Positions 36,369 to 49,475 are shown, counted from the stretch's first letter. The stretch is DNA of 64,000 bases from Sinotaia quadrata (GCA_028829895.1 CM054177.1:34435064-34499063), one strand, 5' to 3'. A program made the numbers and translations. The notes: generated by a model from the letters alone, not told the origin.

Positions 36369-39300
36369 TATTATAAATTATTTTACTTGAAAATTAAATT
36401 ATTTAAGTTTGTTTATTAATTTTTATTATTATTTTTAGATTGTGTATTTCATTTCACTTATTAATAGCTATTTTCACTCCTGCATTCTCAATTTTAATTT
36501 GAATCAGTACCCTGCTGTGGTCATACATAAATACTCATGTCATTGATGAAATTAATAGTGGTGATGATAGAAAAAGATAATTTTCAAATTCAAATATCCT
36601 GCCAGACTTATTTGTTATTTTTTTCAACTTCTTTTTCCATTTTAGTTTTTTTTTTTTAAAAAATAATCTCTGGGAGTGGGATTAAAATATTTTAAAATCT
36701 CAGCATGGAAGGGGTCGCTTAATATTAGTGATTTGAATTAATGTCATTTTTGGGCTTTGCTGATTAAATCTTACCATTAGTACAATGTAGTGAATGTGAC
36801 CTTGACTTAGCATTTTATTTGTCGTGCTTAATAACAAAAGCTAGCATTGGAGCAGTTGCATATTTAAAATGTACCCATGATGCAATATATGAATTGTTTA
36901 TTTTTTCCAATTAAAAGTAGCATGTCATACAAAATGTTCTTTTATTGTTTTAACCACCTTAATAAAGCCTTACATTAAATATGGGCCCAAGTCTTAGTTA
37001 AACAGTTTGTGAAATGTGGTCAATAGTTATAATAAAGATGGCTAAATGTAGTCTAAATTATAAAAAGGCATTGAATTAATGAAGTAGTTTGTTACTTGTG
37101 GACCATAAGTATAATGTAGCAGTTTATTAAATGTGTGTTTACATTATACAGAAGCATTGATATAATGAAACAGTTTGTTTGTTACATGTAGGCAGGACCT
37201 TATAGACATGATAGTGTTCATGCATGCTGAAAACGTACAGTAGACTCACAATAATTGGCAGTTCATGGAGCTGAAGGTTCCACCAGTTGGTGAAATCATC
37301 AGATTATCTAATTGTTCATTAATTTTAATGAAAAAGCATATATAACTTTTATAAGAGTATTTTATGAAATTGAAGTTACCTAGGGTGTAAAGAATGTAAA
37401 AATATGCATAGGTATAAAATTAGATTAAAAATTTTAATGTGTAGGTGTATGTAAATATTTATACTGTTTTATGTACATATACACAAAATCTGCAATTTTC
37501 TTTTGCTTCATCAATGAAAATTGATTTTTTGCTACATGTTCCTTCCACTTATGAATGCATACAACGTCCACAGCAATTGAAATGAGCTGTATTATTGCTT
37601 ACATAAGCTTTGAAACCATTTTTTAAAAAGAGTTAGAGAAACCTCCAAAACTGCTTATCATCAAGTGACAAATAAACAAGTCCATAGTAGCATAGTAGTG
37701 TTAAGATCTCAAAAGTTAAAAATAAAAACTGCTCTTAGAAAAAAAGAAAAAGTTGTATAAAAAAAAATGAATGTTCCTTTATTGTAATGTTAAGTATTAG
37801 AGTGTTTCCAGTGATCCAAGACATTCACTTTAGACATAAAGTGAATTAGTAATTATTTATTGTATACACAAACATTATATTTGCAACATGTTTCTTATGT
37901 GTGTGTTACAGTGGACCCGCATATAATATTGGATTTGCATACTGATATTTCACATAATGTTAGGTCATCAGTAAATGCTTGTGCATTCAAATGACATTAG
38001 AATCTGCATATTTGTATGTCTGGTTTTTCAGGCTCAGCACATAAACTAACAACTTGTCTCTGCCGCTCAAAAATGCTGTTATAAAGTATTTTGGCATTGT
38101 TTGCATACTTGGCTGCAATTTCTCTAGTGAAAAACATTCCTGTAACTTATTTTTTATTAATTAATGTAACCTCATTAACAGTGGTTTCTAAAACAATTAT
38201 AATTTAAGGAAAATAGATCTAGAAAACAATTTCACTAAAACCAAATAGGAAATTATTATGGCTGAGCATGTTTTTTAAATGAACCCTCATAAACAGATTT
38301 TTGATAGTCTAAGTTGATAGTTAAATTCATATTTATTATTTAATTGATCAAATTTGCTTCACTATATATGCTTATTTATTAAAATTCCCATATTAATGTC
38401 ACATACTGTTTCTTTTTCTGTGTTGAGTTAATAACATTATGCAAGAGTCCACTGATACTGAGTAATTCATGCAGAATGTTATAAGCACAATGAAAACTGC
38501 TGTAAAATGGACTAGATCCCTTGTTTTGACAGTTTTGTATAAAAATATGTGCACATGGACAGTTATAAGATACTGATTGACTGATATTCACTATATGTAG
38601 CAAGAGTCATTATGCAAAAATTGAGTATTGACATAACAGTACTATTCAGGAACATTCATTAACATTTTTAAATTTAAGACATGTGTACATATATCATTAA
38701 ACATTTTTATATATATCTTTATTTTCTTTCCAAAATAATTCCACCGGCCATAATTGTCATGCGAAATGAATTATATAGACAGATTTGCTTGCAATCATGA
38801 TGCTTGCTTGAAATTTTCTTTTTACATCTTGTATCAATATTCTAATTTTGACCTTAATACTATTAATAAAAGTGAAACATTGTAGATGTTTATTCAAAAC
38901 CAGTTATTTCTTTTTAAATTTACTGCTATTCTAAGATGTATTTATATTCAACAAATTAAGCAAAACATGTATCTATTCATGTGTGTGTGTGTGTGTGTGT
39001 GTGGTGTTTCAGTTCAGGGTGCTCAGCAGGATGAAAATTAATTCTTTTTGCAGGATAAATGACACAGTATGATTTAGCATCTTGTAAACAAGGATATACA
39101 TTATACAAAAAGTCACAATGTCCAGATCAGATAATGGAAAATCTCAGACTTTGATCTTGAAAAGGTAGATTTATAATTTATAACACAGAGGAAAACATAT
39201 TGCCTGCAGAGAGTTTGAAAAAAAGTCCTTTTAGTTGTTAGTTTGCAAGGGAAGGTGTGTTTGGGGGGATATTGCTCCTGGGTACCACAAACCCTTGCAT

Positions 39301-39680
39301 TGTGAGTACAAGGATATGTGCATACACACAACATGGTGTTGCATGCTTTAGTCTTCTGCAGTTAAGTAAAAACCACACTGAAATCCTTTGAAATGATATT
39401 TACCTATAAGAATTAATGTAAATAGAGATGAAAGTCTGGAACATGATGAAAAGGTTATTTTAAATTCACTTTAACATGTAACTTTCATCTTGTTGAGTTG
39501 AGCCTTAGTTTTAATTTTCTCTGTGCTTGCCAAAGTAGGTTGAACGTTTGTGTCAGGAATCTGAAGAACAGACAAATGTCTTCACATGCTCACTCCTTTG
39601 TTGGCAAAGAGTAATTTTCAGTTTCACATCAAAATTATAAGTACTACACTGACTTATAGACATGATATACATAGAACTTT
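36369..39680. other. Non-coding DNA with scattered repeat fragments
   Basis: AT-rich. Loosely repeated units occur at 36960-37200 (AATAAAG..GGC, AGT.TGTT/GTTTGTTACTTGT). Possible pogo-type terminal sequences lie near 37238 (CAGTAGACTCACAATAATTG) and 37911 (CAGTGGACCCGCATATAAT). A (GT)n run lies at about 38980-39003. No coding region is supported. Confidence 0.5.
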
Positions 39681-39685
39681 GCATT

Positions 39686-39780
39686 TCACTTCAACAAAGG
39701 TAATAAGTTTCCAACATTAAGACAACAGCATTTCACTTCAACAAGGGCAATACATTTCCAACATTAAGACAACAGTAGAA
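39686..39780. repeat. Tandem duplication, about 46-bp unit x 2
   Basis: GCATTTCACTTCAACAA.GG.AATA..TTTCCAACATTAAGACAACA occurs twice in succession. Confidence 0.85.
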
Positions 39781-39924
39781 ATTCCAAAGTACTTTGTGCA
39801 CTGGCTCCTGTAGATAAGGGACTGAATGTGAATGTGCACTTTTTCAAATGAGAGACTAAACCTGAACACTGGCTGTTTTGTGATTGATTGAATGAGAAAA
39901 ATTACCTACTGGGGAAATTTTTGA

Positions 39925-40166
39925 TCCAGAGATGTGATCTATGAATGTGTTTTGAATTTGAAGTACTTGAAAAATGTGGCCCCTTGTTTGCAGGAAAATG
40001 GACCAGAGATGTTATCTATGAAAGTGTGTTGAATTTGAAGTACTTGAAAAATGTGGCCCCTTGTTTGCAGGAAAATGGACCAGAGATGTGATCTATGAAA
40101 GTGTGTTGAATTTGAAGTACTTGAAAAATGTGGCCCCTTGTTTGCAGGAAAATGGACCAGAGATTC
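39925..40166. repeat. Minisatellite, 77-bp unit, about 3 copies
   Basis: The unit starts ccagagatgtgatctatgaa and ends ttgtttgcaggaaaatgga; copies start at 39925, 40003 and 40080, with a partial at 40157. Because 77 is not a multiple of 3, the - strand open frame through it reads the same DNA in three different frames, which argues against a protein. Confidence 0.9.
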
Positions 40167-40239
40167 AAACAGTGGAAATCTCCTCCTGTATGTATATGAG
40201 GCTAGCTTAAAATTGTCACATTCTTTCATGCCTACACAG

Positions 40240-40860
40240 AAAGTCAGCACTGTAACTTAACAACCAGACCTAGATGTTTCTTTTCACTTCTTTTCATTTT
40301 GAGACAATGAATAAAGTCATAGAAGCTAACTTAAAAGGGCCACATATTTTCTTCCTGCCTGCACAGAAAATTCCATAACATAGTAATCAAACTTGGGTAT
40401 TTCTCTTTTGCCTTCTTTTCATTTTGAGACAATGAATAAGGTCATAGACACTAAGTTAAAATTGCTGCTTATATTTTCTTCACATTAAACAAAAACTTCT
40501 GCAGCATCAACATGTAGCAACCACACTTGGATGTGTGTCCTGTACCTTCTCTTCACTTTGAGACAATGAATATATTCACACTGTCACACAGGTTAAGTTA
40601 AAAATTCCTTATTCTTTATTCTACACAGAAAGCCAGCACCATAACATAGCAACCTACTCGGGTATGTCTATTTTATCTTCTTTTCACCTTGAGACAATGA
40701 ATATGGTGTCAGAGTACTCTCTTAGAGGTTAACTTACAAATATCTCAATATTTTCTTCATTTCTACACATATAGTACCATGATGTAGCAGCTGAATCTGG
40801 GTAGATCTCTTTTACTGTCTGTTTAACTTGAGACTGGATAAGCTCACTTTGAAAAACTGA
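40240..40860. repeat. Degenerate tandem repeat, about 120-140-bp units
   Basis: The landmark TTTTGAGACAATGAATA recurs at about 40297, 40418, 40555 and 40688, with a final variant near 40827. Each is preceded by CTACACAGAAA.CCAGCACCATAACATAGCAACC-like and TTTTATCTTCTTTTCA-like words. Spacing drifts (about 121 to 139), so this is an old array. Confidence 0.7.
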
Positions 40861-41073
40861 ATGAGTGTTGAAATTAGACCTCCAGTCTTGCATTTAAGTA
40901 AGTATTCTCAGATAATTTTTCTTAGTTTGTTATACTCTTGTAACAGTTTGTTCAACATAGCAGAACAATCTTTTTAAAATCTCGTTTTTTTATTTGAAAT
41001 GTAATTACTGCACAGAAAATATTCCGTTTCCTTGATTTGAATTTGATACTTCAATTCATATGAATTCATATAC

Positions 41074-41410
41074 AGTAGGGTCTTGGATTATGAAGAGTTC
41101 TATTCTCAAGGATGTTCATATCCCAATTTGGTGTGCAAGTTGGAATTTGTATGTAATTGTTTGTAATTATTAATGAAACATCTGCAAAAATAGCATAGTT
41201 CTATACATCATTGTCAGTGATGACTGGCATGCATCTGCAATTTATCCACATCTGAGCTAGATTGCCTTGTTCATAAGTAGTAATGAATAGATGTTATAAC
41301 AGTTATATGTACATGTAATTGAAGTTAATTTGAAATTGAAAAATCATAAATTCATGGTTTCTGTAGGCTTGTTCATATCAGCAGATTGCCATAAGTTGAT
41401 ACAGCCAAGA
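41074..41410. mobile_element. Possible pogo-like element remnant
   Basis: It begins at about 41074 with CAGTAGGGTCTTGGATTATG after a TA, like a Tigger-type end. The corresponding right end is not clear; the sequence near 41390 (CATAAGTTGATACAGCC) may belong to it. Confidence 0.25.
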
Positions 41411-41934
41411 TCTGAGTGCATATCATTTGATTTTGTTAATGCATTCCACTTCTAGCACCAATATGTTTTATTACTATCACATTCCATTATCATTTGATCT
41501 TGTTTAATATATTCCACATCTAACACTAGTATGTTGTATTATCACATTCCTTTATAATTTGCACTTAAGTGGGTTTCTTGATGTAAATGTTTTCAAATGA
41601 ATATAAAGGCTGTTATTTGCCATCTTTTGTGCTAATAAAACCTGTAATCTGCCATTTTTTTTTTGTGCTAATCAACACCTGTAAAAGATTTTCAAGCATG
41701 ATCATACAGTTCTGTTGAAAGGATATTCATAAATATTGTAATGTTTAAAAGAATATGAGGTGGTGTTTTGGCAGCATTTTCAATGTGCAGTAATAAATTT
41801 TACAATGAATGGACTTGTTGACTCTATTTTGGAATCAGTAGATTATCAAATATGTAGAAAGATATACCAGTTTTATTTAGTTTATTTCTGAGTGAAATAA
41901 AACTCCCAGATTCTACACAAGTAAAATTACTAAA

Positions 41935-42095
41935 TGTATCGACCAGAAATCGAACTCTCAGTCTGTATATTTTAACGCCCACAAGACCAACTTTATTTCT
42001 CAGTTCTCCTTGATAAAACTACTAAAAGCACTGCTAGAAATAAAATTCTCATACCTTACAAGTTGGCATTGCGAGACCAACTTTAACTCCCATCT
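41935..42095 (-). repeat. Two diverged tRNA-derived SINE-like segments
   Basis: On the - strand, AAAGTTGGTCTTGTGGGCG and, about 25 bases on, GAGAGTTCGATTTCTGG resemble the A and B boxes of a tRNA-type Pol III promoter. A second, more decayed version (AAAGTTGGTCTCGCAATGCC ... TGAGAATTTTATTTCTAGCA) lies alongside. No folded tRNA cloverleaf could be drawn, so these are at best SINE remnants. Confidence 0.3.
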
Positions 42096-42535
42096 TTATC
42101 ACATAAGTAATAGCATTTAACAAAAACTTGATTTTATCCTAACAGTACTTACATGTGAACACCTGCTATTTTAATTGTTATATTCACAATTCACAATACA
42201 GGTAAATTGGCTACAAAATAACACCTCCAACCTTCCAATTTACAGAACATTCAGAATGGAAATTAAAGAATGGGAGAAAAAAGAAAAGCAACTGCTAAAT
42301 TGAAAATGTCTATCTTTGTACAAGTTAAATATCTAGAAAACCATCAATTCATTCCACAAAACCAACAGCCCTTTATCCCTCAACAAAACTTCTAAATAAA
42401 TAATTGTTTAATAACTAAAGACAAATTCTCACCTCCGGAATGAACATATACATGTACTTTATTCTAACACAAAATGCTACAAATTCAACACACCTACAAT
42501 CTCCAAATGTCCAGCAACTTCAAGAAATGTTAAAT

Positions 42536-42595
42536 CTACAACACATATCAATACTAATTAAACACACAACACATATCAATACTAATTAAACATAT
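42536..42595. repeat. Tandem duplication, about 28 bp x 2
   Basis: acaacacatatcaatactaattaaac is repeated directly with one intervening variation. Confidence 0.8.
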
Positions 42596-42829
42596 AAATG
42601 CTTCCAAGGTTAAACCCTTCCAACCCTCAAACAATTTTAACCACAACCAGCAAATCAGCAAATGCCATATAAGTTGATGCTGATGTTTAGTATATGATTA
42701 GGTTATTTAATGTAATTGATGGAAATATTTTCTTCATTTTACATTGACATTTTGTTATGTCTTAAAACATAAACAGTTCTAATGTTAAATATTTCTTAAT
42801 TATATTATAAAAATTATAGTATGAAAGAA

Positions 42830-43030
42830 ATGACAACCGACATTTAAATTTAGTAGGTAACATAACACCTTAATGAGAGAGAAAAGGAAAAAACAGCAGG
42901 CACATTTACATTTAGTAGGAAAAATTACTAATTCATTAAAGAAATAACAACAGACATTTAACTACTTAATGAGAGACAAAACAACAGACACATAATTAAG
43001 TAGATAAAATAACTACTTAATGATAGAACA
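42830..43030. repeat. Degenerate tandem repeat, about 55-60-bp units
   Basis: AACAACAGACATTTAAATTTAGTAGGTAAAATAACTACTTAATGAGAG-like units follow one another about four times with many changes. Confidence 0.55.
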
Positions 43031-43410
43031 GGCTTGGTCAGTTTATCAGTCAATGAATTTTGCAAAACAAAGTGTGAAAGTAAAATTTTCCACAGCTGAA
43101 TATATCTTTTCAAATAAAATGTACATTTTTTTCAAACTTGTTTTACTTATGCTATACTAAAGTGTAATTTAACTGATTACAGATAATTCTATTGTAGACA
43201 TGTCTTGTTACAATTCTGATTTAAGTTAGAGAGGCTCTATATTTTTACTTTTGACTAAACTCAATACAATCAGATCTCATGTAAGGGCCATCATCCATTT
43301 AGTATGTATTCATGCAAGATTGTGAGAGGTATATTTTGTATGGGTGTTTATAATTAAGACATGAATTAATGTGCCCATGTTGATTATAGAAACCATAGAT
43401 AAATATGTGA

Positions 43411-43535
43411 ATGTATATTATGTCGGGTATTTCAAATGCTTGTAAGTACTTGATAGGAGAGACATCCTTTTATGTATATTATGTCAGGTATTTCAAATGC
43501 TTGTAAGTACTTGATAGGTGAGGCAAAACAACATC
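43411..43535. repeat. Tandem duplication, about 61 bp x 2
   Basis: tgtatattatgtc(g/a)ggtatttcaaatgcttgtaagtacttgatagg occurs twice in a row. Confidence 0.85.
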
Positions 43536-44227
43536 CTTATATGTATATGGCATGGTAATAATCTTTAATAATAGTACTATGGTTTGCTGGGTAGAAGAAA
43601 ATCCATTTACATGTCAAAAAGCACAACTCTGTACAATCTGATCTGGTCAGGTGTGGCCATTTAACTGCTCAGTAACATTACATTAATTATTAAAATATTT
43701 CTATTGCATTAACAATTTTTACAATTTATATGTTTAATTTTCATTCATAATATATTTTAATAACAAATTTTGTACTAGCTTAAATAAGGATTGAAATTGC
43801 AGATATCAAATGGACCTGGTTTTTTGGACCCAAGTATTATTGTAAGATGATAGTAATTTGTTAAGATTTTGTAATTTGATAAGATCTTGGTCTGTAATGA
43901 AGGTGTTTAAAACTGATGAAGGTATATTAATTTAATTAGATAATGCTTAGTCAAACATGCTGTTAGTAGAAAATGTTACCTAAATAGATATATTTGTTGT
44001 ACGGATAGATATTCAAATTGGTGTGCATGAAAAGAATTACGGATGGGGGTACATCATGCTTCAAAGGGGGGTGGGGGTAAAATTGTGGATTTCTCAGAAT
44101 ACTTGACTAAATTCATTGCCCCTTAGCATGACAGTTTTACAATATCCTCACCTTTAGTCCATTTTTTAAAAAAGGCTTTCTGATATATCACTTTTTATCG
44201 TGCAGTTGTATATATTTTTGAATTAAA

Positions 44228-44319
44228 ACTTTATAGTGACTGAAACATTTTATTCCAATAGAATATGGGCTCTAAAAGACAAAAGATGACCAACGGTTCT
44301 TTGTTTTCTCAGTTTATAT
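44228..44319. repeat. First unit of a tandem repeat split by a hAT insertion
   Basis: ACATTTTATTCCAATAGAATATGGGCTCTAAAAGACAAAAGATGACC belongs to the same family as the two units at 46437-46620. Its end coincides with the 8-bp target duplication of the hAT element, so the transposon landed in a pre-existing array. Confidence 0.8.
44312..44319. repeat. hAT target site duplication GTTTATAT (left)
   Basis: Identical to 46431-46438 on the other side of the element. Confidence 0.93.
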
Positions 44320-46430
44320 CAGGGGTCGGGAACCTTTTTGTCTGAGAGAGCCATGGACACGACATATTTTGAAAAGTAATTCTGTGAGAGCCATACATTA
44401 TGTTTAAAAGTATAAATTCCAGTAAATGTGTGCATTTTGTGTAATTTTAACACTAAAAGTACAATAATTATGTCTCTGAATTCTTTTTAATAACATTGTT
44501 ATGCTGTTGCTAATCAATAATGAGTATTTCTTACCATTAATGCGACTTCTGGTGCTGCATGACTTTGCTGATGGCTTTGTAGTCTGGTTGATACGTGGTG
44601 AGGTTAAGCTTCATGCAGGCGTTGAGACTTCCATCCGTTAAACGTGATCGCAGGTTGGTCTTAATGTTTTTTAGATGTGAGTAAGACTGCTCGCATGCAT
44701 ACGTAGAGCCAAACATTGTCAGTACAGCAATACTCACACGCTGCAGTGTGTGATATGTGACAATCAGCTGGTCTGCGTGTTGAAGTTTTTTTCAATTCTG
44801 CTGACTTGTGTTGGTTCGCCAACTCTGCTTGCTGTCATGCAAGTCTTTCCAAATCTTCATTCAGTGACTTGAACTTATTCACCCACATGTCTGAGGCCTT
44901 CAGGTCAGCAGCTTGGAGCTCAAAATCTCCGACGGAGACACCGGGGATGCAACTCAGGTCAGTGCTGTCCACTGCACACTCGTGTGGATGGGTGATGAAC
45001 TTAAAAAGTCGGGTGTGCTCGCGAAATTCTCCAAAGCGCGCTTTAAATGACTGCAGGAGATTAGATATGAAGCCTGCTAGCTTCTGAAGATTAAGATGTT
45101 GAGCAGGGTCACTTGATGTGCACGTATATTTGAACTCTCCCAGTTTTTCAAAGTGTAGTAAACGACCTGTTTCACTGTCGGCGATGAAGAGTTCTAGCTT
45201 GTTTTCAAATGCAAACACTGCTTGTTGCAGGGATAAGATTGTATTTCCAACGCCTTACATTTTCACATTGAGCTGATTTAGATGTTCAGTCATGTCTACG
45301 AGATAATAGAACTTCAGGAGCCACTCAATGTCAGCTAACTCGGGATGCTCGACATTCTTCATTTCAAGAAAAGTCCGGATTTCGCTCAGACAAGCCGCAA
45401 ATCGGCTGAGCACCTTCCCTCTTGACAACCAACGCATGTTGCTGTGCAGAAGCAGACCAGGATAATTATTCCCAACCTCATCAAGCAGTGATTTGAACTG
45501 GCGATCATTTAATGCTCGGGCAACAATAAAGTTGACTACCCGAACCACCAGCGACATCACTTTACCAAGCTGCTCGCCACACATCTGAGCACCTCCTAAT
45601 GCAAGATGCAATGAAAGCTTATGATGCGTCTGTTTTCATGCTCACAAAGAAGAGCGACAAATCTTCTGTTTTTCCCCACCAAGCACGGAGCACCATCAGT
45701 ACACACCAAAACAAGTTTATCTATCGGTAGATTTTTTTTCTTTAGCGAACTCAGTGAAGAACTCGAATAAATCCTGCCCACTTGTTGTGCCTTTCATAGA
45801 CAAAACAGCAAGACTTTCCTCTTGTAGTGTATCACCGACAACATACCTTGCAACCACGCTGAACTGGGATAAATTACTGACGTCTGTTGACTCATCCAAA
45901 GCGAGAGAAAAAAATGGTGCCGCATGTATGTCCTTCACTTGCATTGCCTCAATTTGATTTGACATCATGATGCTACGATCGTGAACAGTTCTTGCCGACA
46001 GAGGCATGTCTTTTATCCATTTAATTATTTTGTCCTTATCCGAAAAGTCATCAAAAATTTCATTGGAAACATCAAGCATGAATGCTTTGGCATACTCCCC
46101 ATCTGTGAATGGCTTTCCGTTTCTCAAAATAGCTAAAACGCCAGCAAAGCTAGCCGAATTCCAATCGCCTTGTTGGGTCCAAACACGGATTTGCTGCTGA
46201 CTAGCTTGCACTCTTCTAGGTCAGTGGAGTTTATCTCCTTTACCACTTCTGATGCTGAGCTGCAGTAGACTTGAGCTCATTTGTAGAATGAAATATTGAT
46301 ATGCAATTAATATGTAGATCAAAGGAGTCTAAAGAAACATTTTTTTTATAATCGAACATTTGTCTGCGAGCCAGATGCAGCCATCAATAGAGCCACACCT
46401 GGCTCGCGAGCCATAGGTTCCCGACCCCTG
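44320..46430 (-). mobile_element. hAT transposon, 2111 bp, with perfect TIRs and TSD
   Basis: Bounded by CAGGGGTCGGGAACC (44320-44334) and its inverse (46416-46430), with a perfect 8-bp target duplication GTTTATAT outside, the hAT signature. The interior carries a broken transposase on the - strand. Its intact ends and duplication suggest a fairly recent insertion, even though the coding region is damaged. Confidence 0.95.
44537..46211 (-). pseudogene. hAT transposase (GTF2IRD2/ZBED-like), frameshifted
   Basis: The transposase reads in five consecutive - strand pieces: 46211-45717, 45781-45596, 45611-45255, 45218-44835 and 44737-44537. Order of motifs: SLALDESTDVSNLSQFSVVA with the first catalytic Asp; CTDGAPCLVGKN with the second; ARALNDRQFKSLLDEV and LHSNMRWLSRGKVLSRF of the insertion domain; and TMFGSTYACEQSYSHLKNIK of the C-terminal hAT dimerisation region with the catalytic Glu. 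These resemble the GTF2IRD2/SCAND3/ZBED group of domesticated hAT proteins. Frame changes near 45720-45780 and 45600 and a stop near 45250 break it. The BED zinc finger expected at the N-terminus is missing, with only about 220 bp left before the terminal repeat. Confidence 0.88.
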
Positions 46431-46438
46431 GTTTATAT
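46431..46438. repeat. hAT target site duplication GTTTATAT (right)
   Basis: Identical to 44312-44319. Confidence 0.93.
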
Positions 46439-46620
46439 CTTTATTGAAACATTTTCATTCCAATAGAATATGGCTCTAAAAGACAAAAGATAACCAACAA
46501 TTCTTTGTTTTCTTAATCTGTATCTTTATAGAGACAGTAAAACATTTTCATTGAAATAGAATATGGCTCTAAAAGACAAAAGATGACCAACAGTTCTTTA
46601 TTTTCTTAATCTATATCCAC
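46437..46620. repeat. Tandem repeat, 93-bp unit, two copies right of the hAT element
   Basis: GAATATGGCTCTAAAAGACAAAAGAT.ACCAACA.TTCTTT recurs at 46466 and 46559. A related unit lies left of the hAT insertion at 44228-44319. Confidence 0.85.
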
Positions 46621-49150
46621 TCCAATCTAGATATGTGTTGTCTGAATCTACTTGTAAAATATACTGTTAAACTCAATACACCACCAGGGTCTCCACTGTG
46701 CTACAGAGCACGAAGGACAAAACCACCTCAAAGCTTATATATGCTATTTGAGTGGAACTTTCTCATAAACAACAGAAGAATTAAATTAACCCTAACCCAT
46801 GTATTAAAATTAAAATCAACTTCACCCAACTCAGCTTATAGCTATGCATTCAAATGACTCTTAGTCAGATCTATCCAAATGAAACATCACCTCTCTTTCT
46901 CTCTCCTGATTCAACTTAAAGATAGCAAGCTTGAACATATAACCCCATTTACTACAACGAAGACTTACTTGGATGATAAAAGACATTGCAATACTTCTCG
47001 ACTTGGCAGAAGTCAGGAACCATTTACTTTAAAAAATAATGGGACATTATCTTTGTTTTGAGTGTATTTTTTGTGGATCCAAAATAGTTAAAAAGGTTTC
47101 AGCTCTTTCAGTATCTAGGTCCTAGGACAACATCATTCAGGACCATAGTTAAATCTTTTTTAGTGGAAGCCAGAAATTTCCTTTAGCCTTTAAATCATAT
47201 TTATGTTTCCATCTCCTCAAACATTTTAATTCTCTCATATTCTTTTCATATTATTAGCTTTAAAGAACCCTATTTTTAACATTAACTAATGAAATACTTG
47301 AAACGCTCCATTTTACTCAGTAATGGAAAAGACAGTTTTGGGTGGGTTTCCAGTCAAATTGGTATATCAGGCAATGACAAGACTGCAAAAGCAGCTTTTG
47401 ATAACATTACCTGTTGGATATATTCATTATTCTGATATTAAATCCTGTTTTACTGATTAGGTTGCTTCTGTCTGGGAATAAGGTTGGTATATTGAAATCC
47501 ACAATAAACTGTACTCAGTTGTTACTCAGATACCTGTAAAACTATATTATAATTCAAGTCTTGTAGACTAAGGTGTAGGTCAAAGTCAACTTTTATTAGA
47601 TTGTATTTTATCATCTTGCAAATCTCAATCCATTTTACTATATTATCTGTATTAAGAATGTTTGTATTTTGTTGACTTAAACTTTATCCTGGGTCAAACC
47701 AAGAAATATAGCAAATAAAAAGAAGAAATAAAGAACTGGGTAGCTTTGTACAAAATGCCTTCAACTAACATGCAACATTTTATCTTTTCCCATTCATTTT
47801 CTTATTATGCCTGACAAATCATTTCATTCCTCAAACTAGTCAATATTTTTCCTTATCATTTGTGTCAAAAGGTCTGATGATGTCTATTTGATATTAATTT
47901 GTATTAGATTCATGGAAATAACTTGTATGATTTATAGTATGAGTATTTTATATGCACATATATTGCTAATTCCACTTTTTAAATATGATTATATTATTAA
48001 GCAAAATTACTGTTTATACTTTACTATTCAGGGTTTTACAAACTTTCTGTTTTGATACAAATTTGCTCTCTGATCATTAAAAAAAAATACATAATTATGT
48101 ATAATTATTAAATTATGACTAGTCTATAAGTCATTTGTATGACAGACTTGTTTTAGCTGGCAATGCTTTTATTTTAATACTAGATAATATTTTGGGTATC
48201 AAAATCAGAATATTAAATTCATGAGTAAATCCTATTTAGTTGGGGGTGGGGTGGGGAGACAAAAGTACTGATGAATATAATTCTAAATGTTTAAAAGTAA
48301 ATATTTTCATGTTTTAAATGCTTTCAGCTGCAGTGCTGACAGTTTTAATATTGTTGCTTTGGGACATATATTTTTAAGAAATTTGTTGTAATTTTATGTT
48401 TGAATTTCTGTGATAGAAAATTAATGCATGAATTGACCATTCTATACATTATTTTGGTGCTAGCAGGGGGTTTAATAATTTATAATTAAAAAATATATCT
48501 TTGAGGTGCATAAAGAGCAGTTTCCTGTACTTGAAACTTAGGCTAGTACATGTTGCTTCATGAAGATATCTTGATCCTACCATAATTAAAACTGGATATT
48601 TGTCTTCTATTGAATCTTTCTTAAATTAAAAATTGTGGACTATTAAATTTTCTTTAATTAAAGTATGATTGAAGTATAAAAGAATTTAGAAAGTGCTGAT
48701 TGTAGTTTTATTAATAGTATCTCTTCTTTTAAAGTGAAAGATTTTATCAGTATACATAATTTGAAATTAAATATGCACTTCTCTTGATAAATCTGATTTA
48801 TTTTTTATATTTTATTTGATTGTATGTTTTAAGTTTTGATTGTTATGAATGCCATTTAATCAATATTTTCTTGTGACATACATGATTTGACTACATATTT
48901 TAATTACAATATAATAAAAGCACTCAACATAATTAAGAAGTAAAATTCTTTAAGAATGGCATGTATCCTTTATATTACCAAATGATCTATCAGTTCTTTA
49001 TATTCTAATTTGCTTTCCTAAATTGATAATGTTTTTCTCCATACCTTCACTCTTTTTCTTGATTATTTAATTGAAAAGCAATACTTTTCCTCTCATTGAT
49101 TGTACGTTTCAATGACTTATAGACCTGTCCTTAGAGGTGAGAGCAGTTGA
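46621..49150. other. Non-coding DNA, nothing recognised
   Basis: AT-rich, with only short unrelated open stretches (46633-46857, 46879-47061) that lack any family resemblance or splice-site support. A G-rich run (gttgggggtggggtgggg) lies near 48239. Confidence 0.5.
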
Positions 49151-49157
49151 ATCCTTT

Positions 49158-49475
49158 CTCAGCACATCTGATCACTTACTTTCTCACCACTATTGATTTT
49201 CTCAGCACATCTGATCACTTACTTTCTCACCACTATTGATTTTCTCACCACATCTGATCACTTACTTTCTCACCGCTATTGATTTTCTCACCACTTCAGA
49301 TCACTGACTTTCTCACCACTTCTGATTAGTAACTTTCTTACTACTACTGATCACTAACTGACTTTCTCAATATTGTTGATCACTGACTTTCTCACTATTT
49401 CTGATTGACTGACTTTCTCACCACTAATGATCACTAACTAACTGTCTTAAAACTTCGATCACTAATTGTTCTCAG
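49158..49475. repeat. Minisatellite, about 48-bp unit degrading to 30-40 bp
   Basis: CTCA(G/C)CACATCTGATCACTTACTTTCTCACCACTATTGATTTT recurs about three times with few changes. It then continues as shorter, diverged units based on GATCACTGACTTTCTCACCACT up to about 49475. Confidence 0.85.

Noticed and set aside
39939..40250. 103-codon - strand open frame
   Set aside because: Runs through a 77-bp minisatellite in three successive frames, so the open frame is accidental.
44806..45087. + strand open frames within the hAT element (also 45754-45957 and 46006-46200)
   Set aside because: Antisense shadows of the - strand transposase, which carries clear hAT motifs.
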